A stretch of DNA of 64,000 nt from positions 55,359,501 to 55,423,500 of the forward strand of contig CP136890.1 of the NCBI GenBank assembly GCA_034359265.1. The letters are read 5' to 3'. This DNA is from Canna indica (taxonomy: Eukaryota > Streptophyta > Magnoliopsida > Zingiberales > Cannaceae). A model generated the notes under the pieces. That model saw only the letters and a program-made list of their open reading frames with translations, was not told the origin of the DNA and did no database searches. Below, one piece after another: positions 9,952 to 22,068 of this stretch. The translations under genes were made by a program, and so were the position numbers. Within the stretch, counting starts at the first letter, position 1; each line of letters starts with the position of its first letter.

Positions 9952-11270
9952 CTACTTCAGCATAGACACATGGAACACAGGATGTACTGGGTCCATATTA
10001 GGAGGTAAGGCCATCTCATAGGTCATAGCTCCCCTGCGCCCGAGAATAGGAAATGACCCAATGAACCTAGGGCTTAGCTTTCCTTTCTTACCAAATCTCA
10101 CCACCCCTTTCATAGGGGATACCTTGAGGAACACAATGTCCCCCTTAACAAACTCTACCTCCCTGGCCTTTCCATCAGTATACATCTTCTGGAGAATCTG
10201 AGCTGCTAACAGTCTCACCCTGATTAGCTTCACCTTTTCCACTACCTCCTCCACCAGGTCAAGTCCCATCATGAGAGAATCCCCTGCCTCAGACCAACCT
10301 ACAGGCGACCCGCATCTCCGCCCATACAATGCCTCAAATGGGGTCATCCCGATGCTGCAGTGATAACTATTATTATAGGCAAACTCAATCAGAGGTAAGT
10401 GCCTCTCCCAACTAACCTCCAAATCCAGGACACATGCTCTCAGCATATCATCCAGTGTCAGAATAGTCCGCTCCGACTTACCATCTGTCAGAGGGTGAAA
10501 TGCGGTAGTGAACCGAACCTGAGTCCCCAATGACTCCTGCAAAGACTGCTAGAATCGAGCTATGAACTGAGTACCCCGATTTGAGATGATCATAACAGGA
10601 ACACCATGATATGCGACGATCCGATCCAAGAACAACCTCGCATACTACTCAGCTGAAAAGGTCATCCTGACTGGTATAAAAGGCGAAGTCTTGGTTAGGT
10701 GATCCACCACTTCCCAAATAAAATCATTGCCCTTCCCAGACTTTGCCAACCTCATCCCAAAATCCAGGGTTATCTTCTCCCGGTTCCGCTCTGGTACTTC
10801 TAGGTTCTGGAGCAACCTTGCTAGCTTCAAATTCTTAGCCTTCACTTGCTAACACACCAGGCACTTAGACACAAACTTGGCCACTTCCCTTTTCATGCCT
10901 TTCCACCAATAATTCTGCCTTAGGTCCCGGTACATCTTCGTGGCTCCCGAATGCATAGTGTATGTGGACCGATGAGCCATCTCTAGCACCTGCCTACGAA
11001 CCTCGGCCATATCTGGCACCACTATCCGGTTCTTAAACCTCAGAACGTCCTCCGAGTCAACACTGAACTCATTGTCTGCATCTACCCTCCTAGTCAGATC
11101 CTTAGTGAGTGCGCAGAAAGCATCCTCTTCTGGCGCTGCCCGCAGCATGTCGACCAACGTGGACTGCACCCTCAAGTGAGCCACCAACACACAAAAATCT
11201 AATACTGACAAGACTGCCCCGTCATCCAAACATAGGGCCAAATCCTGAGCCAATGACCTCCTCCAAACTG
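9952..11270 (-). pseudogene. Gypsy A1 RNase H tail and integrase, broken
   Basis: Minus-strand pieces in order: the RNase H end (GKANVVADALSRKS, around 11,290-11,340); the HHCC zinc-binding domain (RSTYTMHSGATKMYRDLRQN through CLVC, around 10,860-10,985); the integrase core (WEVVDHLTKTSPFIPV); the second catalytic region; and the C-terminal part (TAFHPLTDGKSERT with the catalytic Glu, FAYNNSYHCSIGMTPFEALY, HPVFHVSMLK). In-frame stops lie at about 10,846-10,848, 10,642-10,644 and 10,549. The second catalytic Asp of the SDRGTQF motif is Asn (codon 10,579-10,581). Normally this enzyme inserts the cDNA into chromosomes; this copy is dead. Confidence 0.85.
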
Positions 11271-11847
11271 CTCATAGACTTCCTGCTTAAAGCATCGGCT
11301 ACCACGTTAGCCTTCCCTAGATGGTACATGATCGTGCAGTCATAATCCTTCAATAGCTAAAGCCACCTTCTCTGCCTCAGGTTCAACTCCTACTGGGTGA
11401 GCAAATACTGGAGGCTCTTATGATCAGTCGAGCAGTCCTCTCTGAAGAACAACCAAGCTCCCTACATAGCTCATAGCAATCTCCCAGGAAACTGGTGACC
11501 TCCATCCGCTGATCTGTCCCTATATACTCTGGTGGCCTGAATGCAACAAAGTCTGCATATGAAGGTGCTCTAGGGGCTCTGACCATAGATGCTACTGGCT
11601 GGACCACCTTTGATGTTACGGATACTATCGGTACTGGTTTTCGCCGCTGCCTCAGCTCCTGCTCCCTGCGGAGTGCTTCCATCAGCTCAGCCACACAGGC
11701 CTACAACTGAACAACCATGGTATCCTATCCCACATCCTCTTGGGCCTGCGGTGGTCTCCCCCGACCCCGGTCCCTACCTCGGCCTCGTCCATGACGCTCA
11801 GTAGAGTTGTTGTTATTACCGCTCCTTGCGGCATCAAAAGCCTCCAT
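11271..11847 (-). pseudogene. Gypsy A1 gag start fused by deletion to RNase H
   Basis: The start ATG is at 11,847 on minus, followed by MEAFDAARSGNNNNSTERHG, an Arg/Gly-rich tail, two TAG stops, and the gag core (VRAPRAPSYADFVAFRPPEY, FLGDCYELCRELGCSSERTA). At about 11,430 the sequence jumps to DHKSLQYLLTQ of RNase H. Family B gag shows that the capsid region, zinc knuckle, protease and reverse transcriptase should lie between them. One deletion of roughly 3 kb explains this. Confidence 0.8.
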
Positions 11848-12045
11848 CGATCTGGAATCACGAGAAAGAAAATATCAAAATTTAAATAATTTAATTAACC
11901 CTAAGTCGTTAAGTAAATAAACCACAAGTCGCGCTGAGGTGCAGACTTAGCCCATTTATCTCATAGCATACCCCTACCGTATACTAACACGCTAGCAATG
12001 CCCTATACGGTGACAACTCTAGGTCATAGTCAGACCGAACCACAT

Positions 12046-12057
12046 GATCTGATACCA
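12046..12057 (-). promoter_or_regulatory. Primer binding site of gypsy A1 (tRNA-Met type)
   Basis: The minus strand reads TGGTATCAGATC next to the 5' LTR end, spaced by ATG. It matches the initiator tRNA-Met complement TGGTATCAGAGC with one change. It primes minus-strand DNA synthesis in this class. Confidence 0.75.
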
Positions 12058-12060
12058 CAT

Positions 12061-14117
12061 TGTCACACCCCAAATACAGGGTCACATGACCAGCCATGGT
12101 ATACGTGCCTATACCCCGCAGCCAAACTCATGCACATGCCAACATCACAAGAATAAAAAAATAGCGAAAAGAAATCAACAAGTTTTTATTTCATCTAGAA
12201 TCAAAATAAAGTTCATCATAAATCAATTTTAACAAACGAATAAAAAAAATACGGAAATAATACACCAAGTCCAACAGACCAAATACAATAAAATCTGAAT
12301 GAAATGATATAAATGCCCTTAAGAGCTACAACTAAAAAAGACCAACAAAAGTGCTTGACACTCTACCAAAGGACTCGACTATGACCCTATCTAGGACTAC
12401 TATGAGATCATGCAGCTCCTCTACCCTCCAGCTGCGTCAAGTGCTCCAGCCCACCTCATCAGTTAGGCTCTGCAAAACAAAACAACGACAACGGGTGAGT
12501 TCAAAGAACTCAGCTAGCGGTTCTACCAACCCTCACAAAAACAAACATCAAAGATAAGATGCATAAGGTAAAACTCCTTACTCAAGCAGGAAAATGTCAC
12601 AAGGGAGTGACCTACTAACAGTCCATCTGGCCACTACTTTCCCAAAGGTAGCCAACACCCTAACGGTAAAGAACAACAGGCCTAAGCCTACCATTCCCTA
12701 AGGCACAACACATACTGGGATAATTGGGAAGGCCCTCCGAACTTATCCTAGCATACAGAAACTCAGGAGCAATCGGGAAAGGCCCTCCGAACTTGCTCCA
12801 CGAGACGCAGCGACAATCGGGATTCGCTCATCTGAACTTACCCTTTAAGATATCATAGGAGTAATCGGGTAGGCCCTCCGAGATTACTCCTAAAATATAT
12901 CACAGGAATAATCGGGAAAGACCCTCCAAACTTATCCCATGAGGCCAAACCAGAACAATCGGGAAAGGCCCGCCGAACTTGTTCTACAGGTTCGGGATTA
13001 GCCATCAAACCTCCCAGGCATAGCCCGCAATCCGGCTCCTCAACGAGCCTCTCCGCCATCCATAAAATATGACGCACCATGACCTAAGTCAAATCTTTCC
13101 TACGGTTTCTTAGGGGTGTTCCTATGGGAAAGTATCTCAACACTCCAATGCCCAACCCCAACTCCTAGACCCGCAATTTCATAAACTCGTGTGGTTTTAT
13201 TTCATGCATAAACTTCTCATGTTAGTTCATAACATATTATGCTGACTCCTTTAACCAATTTTAATTATGCAATTAAAATTTAGTTCACCACAATTAGGGT
13301 TTTATTTTAGGGTTTTGTTTTAGCTTACCGTTTTGGCCAAAACTGATGTATTTAATTCGAATCTGATCTCGAGAATGTCTCCTATGTTTCCAAACTATGG
13401 TTTCTGGTCGAAACGATTGATTACATGACTATGTTCAGATAAATATAGACATCACAGCATGTAATTTTAAAACAGCATAGATTCATAAATATAGACAACA
13501 TGATTTTATCTAAAGTCATTTATTACAATCAAGGCATGCTTGAACATATAGAAACTTGATTTCATAAGAAATATAAAACATGAATCTCAAGAACACCGAA
13601 AACTTCCACTTAAGCATTTCACCGAACACCTTGAGAGCACCCTTGATCCACCCTTGGCCGAGCACCCCTAGAGTAAACCTAGGGTTGCCGAGCCACAAAA
13701 GGAGAGTCTTGGTCCTCCTCCCACGATTAGGCACAAGAAATCGGCACTCAAAATCCACGATTTGTCGAGAAAACACAAGAATCATGAACAAGCCCAAATC
13801 GGCACAAAACCAAGAAAGAACCCGAAAAAGAAGAGGTAAAACCACTCACCTAGATTGGAAAGATGATTATAGGAGAACCCCGCACAACGACCCTTGAATC
13901 ATCTTCAAGAAACTCGGCTCAATTCAAATAAAGGAGGAGGAGGGGGGGGCGGGGGCTCACTCCAAGCCACTGGCTTGGAGAGAGGGAGAAAGGAAGAGAG
14001 AGGGGCTGGCTTGGCTGGCTTGGCTCCAAAGGAAAGGAAGAAGGAGAGGAAGAAGAGGGAGAGGGCGGCTGGCTTAGGAGGAGGCTGGCTTGGAGGCTCC
14101 AAGCAGGAAAGGGGAGG
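12061..14117 (-). repeat. 5' LTR of gypsy A1, truncated
   Basis: It begins TGTCACACCCC at 12,061, follows the family A LTR with the same splice acceptor and donor, and stops abruptly after AAAGGGGAGGCTCC at 14,117. There a copia LTR starts in mid-sequence. The part with the TATA box and LTR start is missing, so this LTR cannot drive transcription of A1. Overlapping open frames on both strands at 13,890-14,140 come from GGA/GCC-rich leader DNA and are not genes. Confidence 0.8.
12717..12985 (-). repeat. Hairpin array, A1 right LTR copy
   Basis: About six units of the family A hairpin array, in the same order as at 7502-7806. The loop motif CGGGAAAGGCCCTCCGAACT is well kept. Unit stems GGATAA/TTATCC and GAGCAA/TTGCTC are perfect; the fifth unit has been fused or lost (GGAATAA pairs with a TTATCCC half). 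Confidence 0.75.
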
Positions 14118-16184
14118 CTCCAACTTTTTCATCATATGATGCATCTTTATTCATGAAGACTGTGATAAATCCCATGAACCCGGGCAAATGATTCCGAGGC
14201 CATGATGAGATCATCCCAATGAGACTTGGAATATAGATACCCTATTCTAAATGTTCCTAGTTGTAGGATCACCAATTAGGGGATCGGTGATTCCAGATAG
14301 ACTAGTGTACTTGATATATGCCCTATACGATAAGCGGTAGCCGGTCTCACAATTACCTATGAGCTGTCATTAATGTACAAGTGCAGGTGCTCATTAGGGA
14401 ATGAGTTCACTGAATGGACCTACACGAGGAACACAAACTGGAATCCTTAAATGAGTGTCAATAGGATGTTCCTCGGGTGATAGTAGGTGCAAGCAGTCCT
14501 TGGACCCGAGGTCGTCATGGTTACCTTGTGAGTGACGATCCATTGCTTTGGTTCTACCCCTATGTGGCCCTAAGCGTCATGTGCCGGGTATTATTGGGCA
14601 TGGGCAAGCATTCATAGAGGTAGGTGAGCAACCAACATGGAATCAGTTACTCCTAGTGAGAGGAGATAATATCCTATGTGTCCCTGCAAGTGTCGACTCA
14701 GGAATCACTCGCCATAGTAGACAAGAAAGTCAGGAAGATGTTTTTGACGTTTCGTTATTGAGCGACATCTTGGCGGGTGGAATACATATGAATCGGTATT
14801 AGGGTTTGACACTTCTTTCGTATCCGGACATTGTAATCGAGGGATTTAGTTGCACGGTAACTAATCACCGAAGGGTGTTTGGTCCCTATAGATTGAACCT
14901 CACACTATCTGGGTAGTCATGATACATTGCTAAACATCAATCTTGACTTGTGAGTGGAGTCTCTCACGACCACACTAAAGGGGTTTGGTCGAGGCTCGTA
15001 AGATTCGAATAGAAGTCCTTCTATCAGATCCAACTCTCTGCTTTGCACAACTCACTATTGGCTTAGTACGGGGCCCAATGGGTTAGACTCAATAGGCTAA
15101 CCTCGTAACGAATGCGGCATTATATGTCTACTATCTTGGATATGCTGCAACTTGATCACGGATCTCGTTTATAGACACAATAGGAAAGGTATTTCCTATA
15201 AGAATGAATGTGCGATGAAGGAGTTCCTCGATAACCCTAATTTGTAGGGCATCCCTAGATTGTAGGGATTGGCACATAATAATATTTTACGTGGTTGATT
15301 GAATTTAATTATGAATTAAATATTTAATTAACCACTTGACGGGGATTATATTTTAAATCAAATATACATGAAGAGAAAATTAGTTTCTAAGCACGTGCCT
15401 AACTAATTAATTAGGAGTTAATTTATTTGGATAAATCCTAATTAATAGGATTTTTATTGATGGACATAAATCATAAAATTAATAGATATTTGATTTATGA
15501 GGATAAATCATAATTCTATTAATTAATAGGAAATCAAATTATTTAGATAAAACTCTTTCCTATTATTTAGGGGATTGGTTTATTTAAATAATTATCATTC
15601 TTGTTAATAGGCTCTTAATTTATGGAGATAAATTAAAGTTTATATTTAATTAGATTTAATTAATTTCGAATTAATTATGAAGCCGTTAAATATAAATTAT
15701 TTTTTGGAGGCAAATCACGAAATTTTGAATTCCGGGGAGCGTTTTTTAGGGGGGAGGGGGGGTCTAATCTTGTAACCGCCCATGCCGCCTATAAATTGGT
15801 AGCCTAACGAGGTATTCTTTCATCTACCTACTCGTTTCGTGGTTTTCTCATCTCCTCTTCCTCTCCTTTTGGAGCCCGGTTCTTGGTTGAAGGGCTGGCC
15901 TAGCTTTTGAGGTTTCGGGGTTTGAGAAAGTTTCTCCGTTGAGCCACTATGAGTCCGGTTGTTCGCTGCCCCTTCGTTACGAGGTGCATGGTGTGGACTT
16001 TCATTGGACGACGTGCATGTGTGTGTCTTGAAACGGGAATGGGAGCACCCATTCCAACCTCAGTATACCTTCTCCTTATACTTGTAGATTGAATTCCTTA
16101 AAAAATACTAAAGTTGACCGTTGTTTTCTGGATGGTTTGAATTTTTTAAATTGCTATTTCCACTGTGTTTCTTATTCCCATCCC
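14118..16184 (+). repeat. 5'-truncated copia LTR, plus strand
   Basis: This is the same LTR family as those at 29,206-32,235 and 36,908-38,449, in the opposite orientation. It lacks about the first 75 bp of the LTR and ends CCCATCCCAACA at 16,184. No internal region is attached. The 480-aa-scale open frames seen in parts of it (such as 14,548-14,802) have no recognisable protein motif. The join to gypsy A1 at 14,117/14,118 is abrupt and may be an ectopic recombination point. Confidence 0.8.
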
Positions 16185-17250
16185 AACACCTTAAACTAGA
16201 AAAGGTTTGACCCAAGTCAACAAATCGACTTGGACACTTCATTTTAAGTCCAAACTTTACAAATATGTTTAGGTATAGGTATGACATGTTTTCATGAATT
16301 TAGAAGAAAAAATTAATATAAATATGGATAAATTGACAAAGGGATCTTTTCTTGATAACCTCTTTTGAACAAAGTTGATCTAAGTCAACAACTTGACTTA
16401 GGAGTCTCATTTTCAATCCATATTTGAGGAACATGTTTAGATTTACTCATGCTAGGTGTCCATATGTTTAAGTTTCATGATAAATAGCTTATTTTAGAGT
16501 GAAACTATGCTAGGTTGATATCTTGACTTAAGCACATAATTTTCATCATAAAATTGATATATACTCTTTACATGACCATTATGTGGAATCATAAAAATTT
16601 GAATAAAAACAGAACACGTTTTGAAAAATGATTGAAAATTACGAAAATGACATTAAAATTTCAACATTTTCAGTTATTTCTAGAAAAATGTTGAAAAAAT
16701 CCTTTTTAACTAATTATTGAAACTACATCTTCATTGAAAAACCTAGTTTCTTTAGTAAAAATTTTAGAAATTTTCATTAAAAATCTGATTTATAGTAGAA
16801 TTTTGAAGTTGGAATTCAGAAATACAAAGTACCATCGTCTTGAATTAAATATCATTCTTTCCGATACTTTAATTTTTCGTCGAAAACTTCAAATGAAATT
16901 TTGTGTATACTATTCCATTTCTAGTATCGTTCTCACTATTCATTGAGTGAAATCATTTCTGAATATGATTTTGATAACTTGAGCGATAACTTGAAAATGA
17001 GTTTTTGGTTGGAATCAAAATAGGTTTAAAAATAGACTTAGAAAATTCATTTTGATTTCAAACATGACACATGCATCTCAAATAATCATTCAGCGATGTC
17101 TGAAAAGTTTGAATAAAAAATGATAACTTTTGAAAATATACATGAAATTTACAAAAATGCCATTGGATTTTCAGGAATTTAATGAATTTATATAAAACTT
17201 ATTTTTGACTGATTCTTGAATCTATAGATTCCTTGAAAAATCTAGTTTGT
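16185..17250. repeat. Host AT-rich DNA with divergent repeats
   Basis: There is no gene. Blocks such as AAGTCAACAAATCGACTTGG (16,215), AAGTCAACAACTTGACTTAG (16,390) and the similar block at 28,400 recur, together with TTTACATGACCAT (16,567 and 28,640) and TTGAAAAATCTAGTTT-like blocks (16,735 and 17,235). This looks like an old tandem array of several hundred base pairs per unit. It is the substrate into which the following elements inserted. Confidence 0.5.
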
Positions 17251-19764
17251 TGTCACGCCCCAACTCAGGGTCGCGTGACCGGCCAGGGCATATATCGTTA
17301 CCTTGAAACCTACCACATACACTGAACAATAAAATGCTGAAAATACACGCCACAAGAAACCACACAGGTAAAAGAACAATGGCGCAAGAATTTATTTAAT
17401 TCAAATAGTTTTGAACGATCTAAAAAGAGTTGATGGAAAACAAACCACCTTTTAAGAACGACTCGAGTTAAAAATCAAATACATGTTTCAAGATAACATC
17501 ACTCAGTGTATGAAAACAAACCTAGTCATCACGACTACGACTACTAGACGTTGCTACAAGATTTACGTCAATGCTTACCTTCCAACTGCACCATGTCTCC
17601 AAGCCATACCTCAATGGTCGGGCTCTACAAAACAAAAAAATAAACTGTGAGTCCACAAGGAACTTAGTGAGCAGTTCTTTCAAACCTCCACATAAATCCC
17701 CAATATAATAACATGTACATAAGTCAGCAATTTATAATGTGTAGGGATCTAAACTAGTCATGACACGTTAACCGGCCCATAGGCCAACCTGTGTAAATAA
17801 TATATTCGGCCATAGCGGCCCTTCCAGGTTAGGCATCACTCAGCCACAAGAGCCTGCTCAAGAATAAGTGGTTGGGCTCTACTTGGCCTTCACCACAAAA
17901 TAGTAATTGGCCGCACAGCCCATAAAACACACAAAGAAAGTCAGAGGCAATTACCGGGCCTATCGACTAGGATGGTCAACTAGTCTCAGGAACCCACCGG
18001 GTTAGGGATAGCTAGTCCCACCCAACTCGGGTCTACCGTCAGGGTGACCCACTAACAGAATCTCAAGACCCTCCGCCACTCGGGTCTTACACCTAGCGGG
18101 CCCGCTGGTTCAATCTCAAGACCCTAATCACCCGCCGAGTCAAGCATTAGTCGTTCCGACCATCCAAGCTTCTCAGCCAACCATCACAATCACGATACAC
18201 AAGAAGTGCACTCAATAGTTTTCCTTATATGAAACTTCCGAGCATCCACCCGTATCCCCACTCAGGGCTCTACCAACTGCACCCTTGTGCCCACTGACTA
18301 TTCTCTAGGTGTGATTACAACCTATCCACATTTGTGGTCTTTCCAACAATGTAGTCACTAAAATTTTCCTAAGTGTAAGATACATGTCATAAGCTTGGAA
18401 ATGCACCCAATAACAATACTGCATAGCATATAATTTATAAATTAATTATTCCATGTCACCTACTATGCATAGCCACATGATTCAAATGATAAGGAATTTA
18501 AATCCTGCAATAAACAATAATTTCAGCTAGGAAAGAAATTATCTAACATGGTAAAAGTATAACCAAATTTCAGAATTTAAATAGGGAAGATTTAAGAATG
18601 ATTACTGCCCTACAATACTACTAAATACACGCACCAACGTCGTAGTCTTCCTTAATTAGTGTCTTACCTAAATGTCATCTTGATTCCACTTGTCAATCTA
18701 GACGACCCTCATTTCCTAATGTTTTGAGTATTCCTAAATATGACGGCTAGTTTCTGAAGGCCACCATCCCCTCCATCCTTGCTCAGCCGAACCTTGAGCA
18801 AGGCATGCCTTGCTCGGCCGAGCCTTCATGGGTAGGAAAAAGGGGAAATGTTAACCCCAAACCCTAGTATCTGGTTTCCAATCTACCCTAACCAAACCAT
18901 TGATCAAAACCCTACACCCCTTGTTCGGCCGAGCCATGGACAAGGGTTTTCCCCTTGTTCAGTCGAGCCTAATAGGCTTAGAGGAGGAGTTTCAATCTTC
19001 AACTTCAGTAGTTAAACTATAGAATCCACTCGATATAGATTCAAGATTGATCAAAAGGGGTTTACATCCGTTGAGGGAATTGGGGAAAATTTTGGCATGA
19101 CCTTTTCCCTTTTCCCTTTACTCGGCAGCCCCTAAAACATCAAAAATCTACCGTAGATCCGACGTAATAACAATTAAAACAACGATACAAAGATCAAGAT
19201 ACCACGAATCGACAAAATCTCACGAGAAAATCAACACCTAGAAGTCCTAGGGGTTTGGCCACCCGCCTCCCCCTAAAAACAAAGGGAAACAACCACTGAC
19301 CTTGATCTAAGGAAAAAAATGGACGAGCGACGACGATCTCTATTTTTTCGATGGCGGCACGAATCCGACGCCGACCTCAAGGCTCTCCCTCTCCTCTTGG
19401 GCTGCATGCAGCTCCAATACTTGAGCCGCACGGCTGCTAGGGGGATGAGGGGTTAATTCCCTCATTTTCCTTTGACCAAATTGCCCCTCTCACTTAATTA
19501 GCCCCTACTCGACTCAATTCGAGCCCGATTTGAACCCCAACTCGATCCACGAACACGATTCCAGATCTGACTCTACTAAATCATCTCATGATCATGAAGG
19601 AAAAAAATACTTAGCAAAAGTTTCATAAAACTTAAATTATACCTTCTACTCACGGCGATTTCGCGACTTGACCTGACTAGCTCCCGATCCGGTGCGCTGC
19701 ACCGAAATAAATTCTATAAATTCGAAATAAATTCGAAATAAATTATACCTTCTATTATGATGCA
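17251..19764 (-). mobile_element. Solo LTR of gypsy family B, TSD TTTGT
   Basis: It begins TGTCACGCCCC and ends GATGCA. TTTGT stands on both sides (17,246-17,250 and 19,765-19,769). It has the family palindrome-like GGGTCGCGTGACC near its start, a hairpin GGGTTAGGGATAGCTAGTCCCACCC near 17,990-18,030, and leader splice signals on minus. The far end differs from the family B consensus GGGTCTTACA and contains a short AAATTCGAAATA tandem (19,710-19,740), so the end assignment is less sure than the start. Confidence 0.75.
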
Positions 19765-19857
19765 TTTGTACAGTTAAAGTTTCAAATAATTTCATCAAGA
19801 ATATAATTTTCTAAGGGTCCGTTCGTTTCGCATAATTTTAAGGTACAACACTGGACA

Positions 19858-22068
19858 TGTCACACCCCAACTAAGGGTCGTGTGACCAGCCAGGTCCTAC
19901 GTACTACCCTGTAGCTTACTACCTACACTGACCATCAAGAAAACCAAAACACATTGGATAAATGAAACCACAATGCAATTTTATTTAAATTTTCAAACTT
20001 CACAAATATATTTTTCAAATAAAAGAAGAAAAGCTAACATCGTCACAAACTGGAACATCTCAAGTTCAAAGTTTATTACAAGTTTTTAAAAAACCAATAA
20101 CTGTCAGTGTAGGAAAATCGACAACACAACAACTGGAGTATGACTAAAGGGCGCCGCTACGAGATTCGGCACCATCGCCTGCCCTCCAACTGCACCATGA
20201 CGACAAGCCTCAAATCACTGATCATGCTCTGCAAAACAAAAAGAAACAACTGTGAGTCCACTTGGGACTCAGTGAGTGGTTCTTCCGAACCTCCACATAA
20301 TCCTCAATTAGACATGCATAAACATATAAGGCAACATAGTATATAGACAGGCAGGTAAGTTACTTTTGATATGACTACCGACTCCATGGGTCATTCTGTA
20401 TAGACCATATATGAGAGAAACTTGCCATAACAGCCTAATTAAGCCACTTGGCATCCGGCCCTTAGGGCTTACTTAAGGTCGAGAAATTTTGAATATACTC
20501 GGCCCTACCATACCAGGTAGAATCACACTGGCCCTACCATACCAGGTAGAATCACACTGGTCACTCAGGCCACTCCATATCAAAATGAAGTCATGAAATC
20601 CCGGGCCATCGACTAGGATGGTCTACTAGTCTCCGGACACCGTTTGGGGTAGGGATAGCTAGTCCCACCCAATTGGGCTCTGACACCTAGCGGGCCCGCT
20701 GGTGCATCTCAAGACCCAATCATTGGCCGAGTCAAGCATTGGTCATTTCCGACCGCCCATGCTTCTCAGCAGACCATTGCAAGCACATCACAAAATCAAA
20801 ATGTCCTAGAGTTTCCTTATATACACTTTGGGCAGTTGCCCATAATCGGCCTTAATCCGGCCTGCAGGGTCAACAATTCAATGTTACCTTCTCGAAAACG
20901 TGTACACCTAATAATTCTAGGTTTCCAATTATGAATAGAAGAAGTCCTAGAAGTTGTGTCACTTCCTAGTTAAGTTTCCATATCCAATATGTACCCTGCA
21001 ATGTCCTACATGTTATCTAGCGTCATACACTACCTTGGGCGAAGAATTTTGTGAACCGGACTTGGAACTTCACCCATTAACATTTCCGGACAGTATATAT
21101 ATATATATAAGAAATGTAAATATAATTCAGCAACAACTACCATGTATAACTACGAGATTCAACAATAAATATTTATATACTGCATTTAGAATTAAATTCA
21201 ATATGAAACAGCTTATCTAGTAGGGTAGGATAGAAATTAATTCAACAAGGCATGTACTATTAAGCATGGTAAAAATATCACATCATTTCAAAAATTTAAG
21301 GAGGAATGATCTAAGGATGGTCGCTATACTATCATTCCTATAATCACATGCATCAATAAATAACTTTCTATAGTTAGAGTCTTTCCTATGTGTCATCATG
21401 TCTCTATTGTTTGAGTACTCTAACTATGGAATTTACCATCTAAAGTTTACCCTCTCCCTCCCCCTAGGCTCGGCCGAGCCTTGAGCAAGGTGAACCTTGC
21501 TCGGCTGTGCCTCTTAGGGTAGAGAGGGAAGTAGAGGATTAGCCCCAACCCTAATTCATTGTCTCCACTATATCCTAGTTACACATTGACCCATTTACCC
21601 CTCCCCCTATACTCGGCCGAGCCTTGATCATGGAACCTTGAGGTTGCTCGTCCGAACCTATAGGACTTAGGGAATATGAGTTCCATCAACACTTGCAAAC
21701 AACAACTATGAACACATTTCATGAAATTAAGATCATCCGAGGGCTCTACTTCCGTCAAGGGAATTGGGAAAAATTTTGGCATGACCTTTCCCCTTTTCCC
21801 TTGGTTCGGCAGCCCTATTACTCAAAGAATCGACGAGAAACCACAATGATCCGACAATAGTCAATGAAAAATAGCAAATAAACAATCCCGATACCAAGGA
21901 CCGATAGAAACTCGCGAGAAAATGAAGCGTAGCAATTCTAGGGGTTTGGCTACCTGCCTCCCACAATCCACCGAATTCAACCACTCACCTTTGCTTGAGG
22001 AAGATGAAGGATTGGACGTTGACGACCTCAAATCTTCCGGTGGCGACGCGAATCCTGAATCAAAAGAG
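19858..22068 (-). repeat. 3' LTR of gypsy B, lacking its first part
   Basis: It starts TGTCACACCCC at 19,858 in + coordinates. Its sense 5' part is lost at about 22,068, where it joins RNase H sequence. It keeps the splice donor AAG|GTGAGTGG (minus, GT at 21,988-21,987) and acceptor TTTTGCAG|AGCATG (AG at 20,230-20,229). A hairpin GGGTAGGGATAGCTAGTCCCACCC lies at 20,648-20,671. Repeated CTCGGCCGAGCC palindromes are at 21,471, 21,500 and 21,613. Confidence 0.8.

Larger units (their letters stand above)
4095..14117 (-). mobile_element. Ty3/gypsy element A1 (chromovirus, Tekay/Del-like), internally deleted
   Basis: This is an LTR retrotransposon on the minus strand. The 3' LTR lies on the left (4095-4424 plus 7178-9662, split by a nested solo LTR), the internal region is 9663-12060, and the 5' LTR lies on the right and is cut off at 14117. 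The internal region is only about 2.4 kb: it has gag, the last part of RNase H, integrase and a chromodomain, but no protease and no reverse transcriptase. A polypurine stretch (minus strand, about 9663-9680) precedes the 3' LTR, and a tRNA-Met-type primer site precedes the 5' LTR. The LTR terminus expected as TG is TA at 4095-4096, and the other end reads AA instead of CA at 9661-9662, so both ends have decayed. Clade assignment rests on the integrase and chromodomain motifs. Confidence 0.85.

Noticed and set aside
13894..14144. Gly-rich open frames on both strands
   Set aside because: Same LTR leader composition effect as at 8,960-9,402, cut by the LTR truncation.
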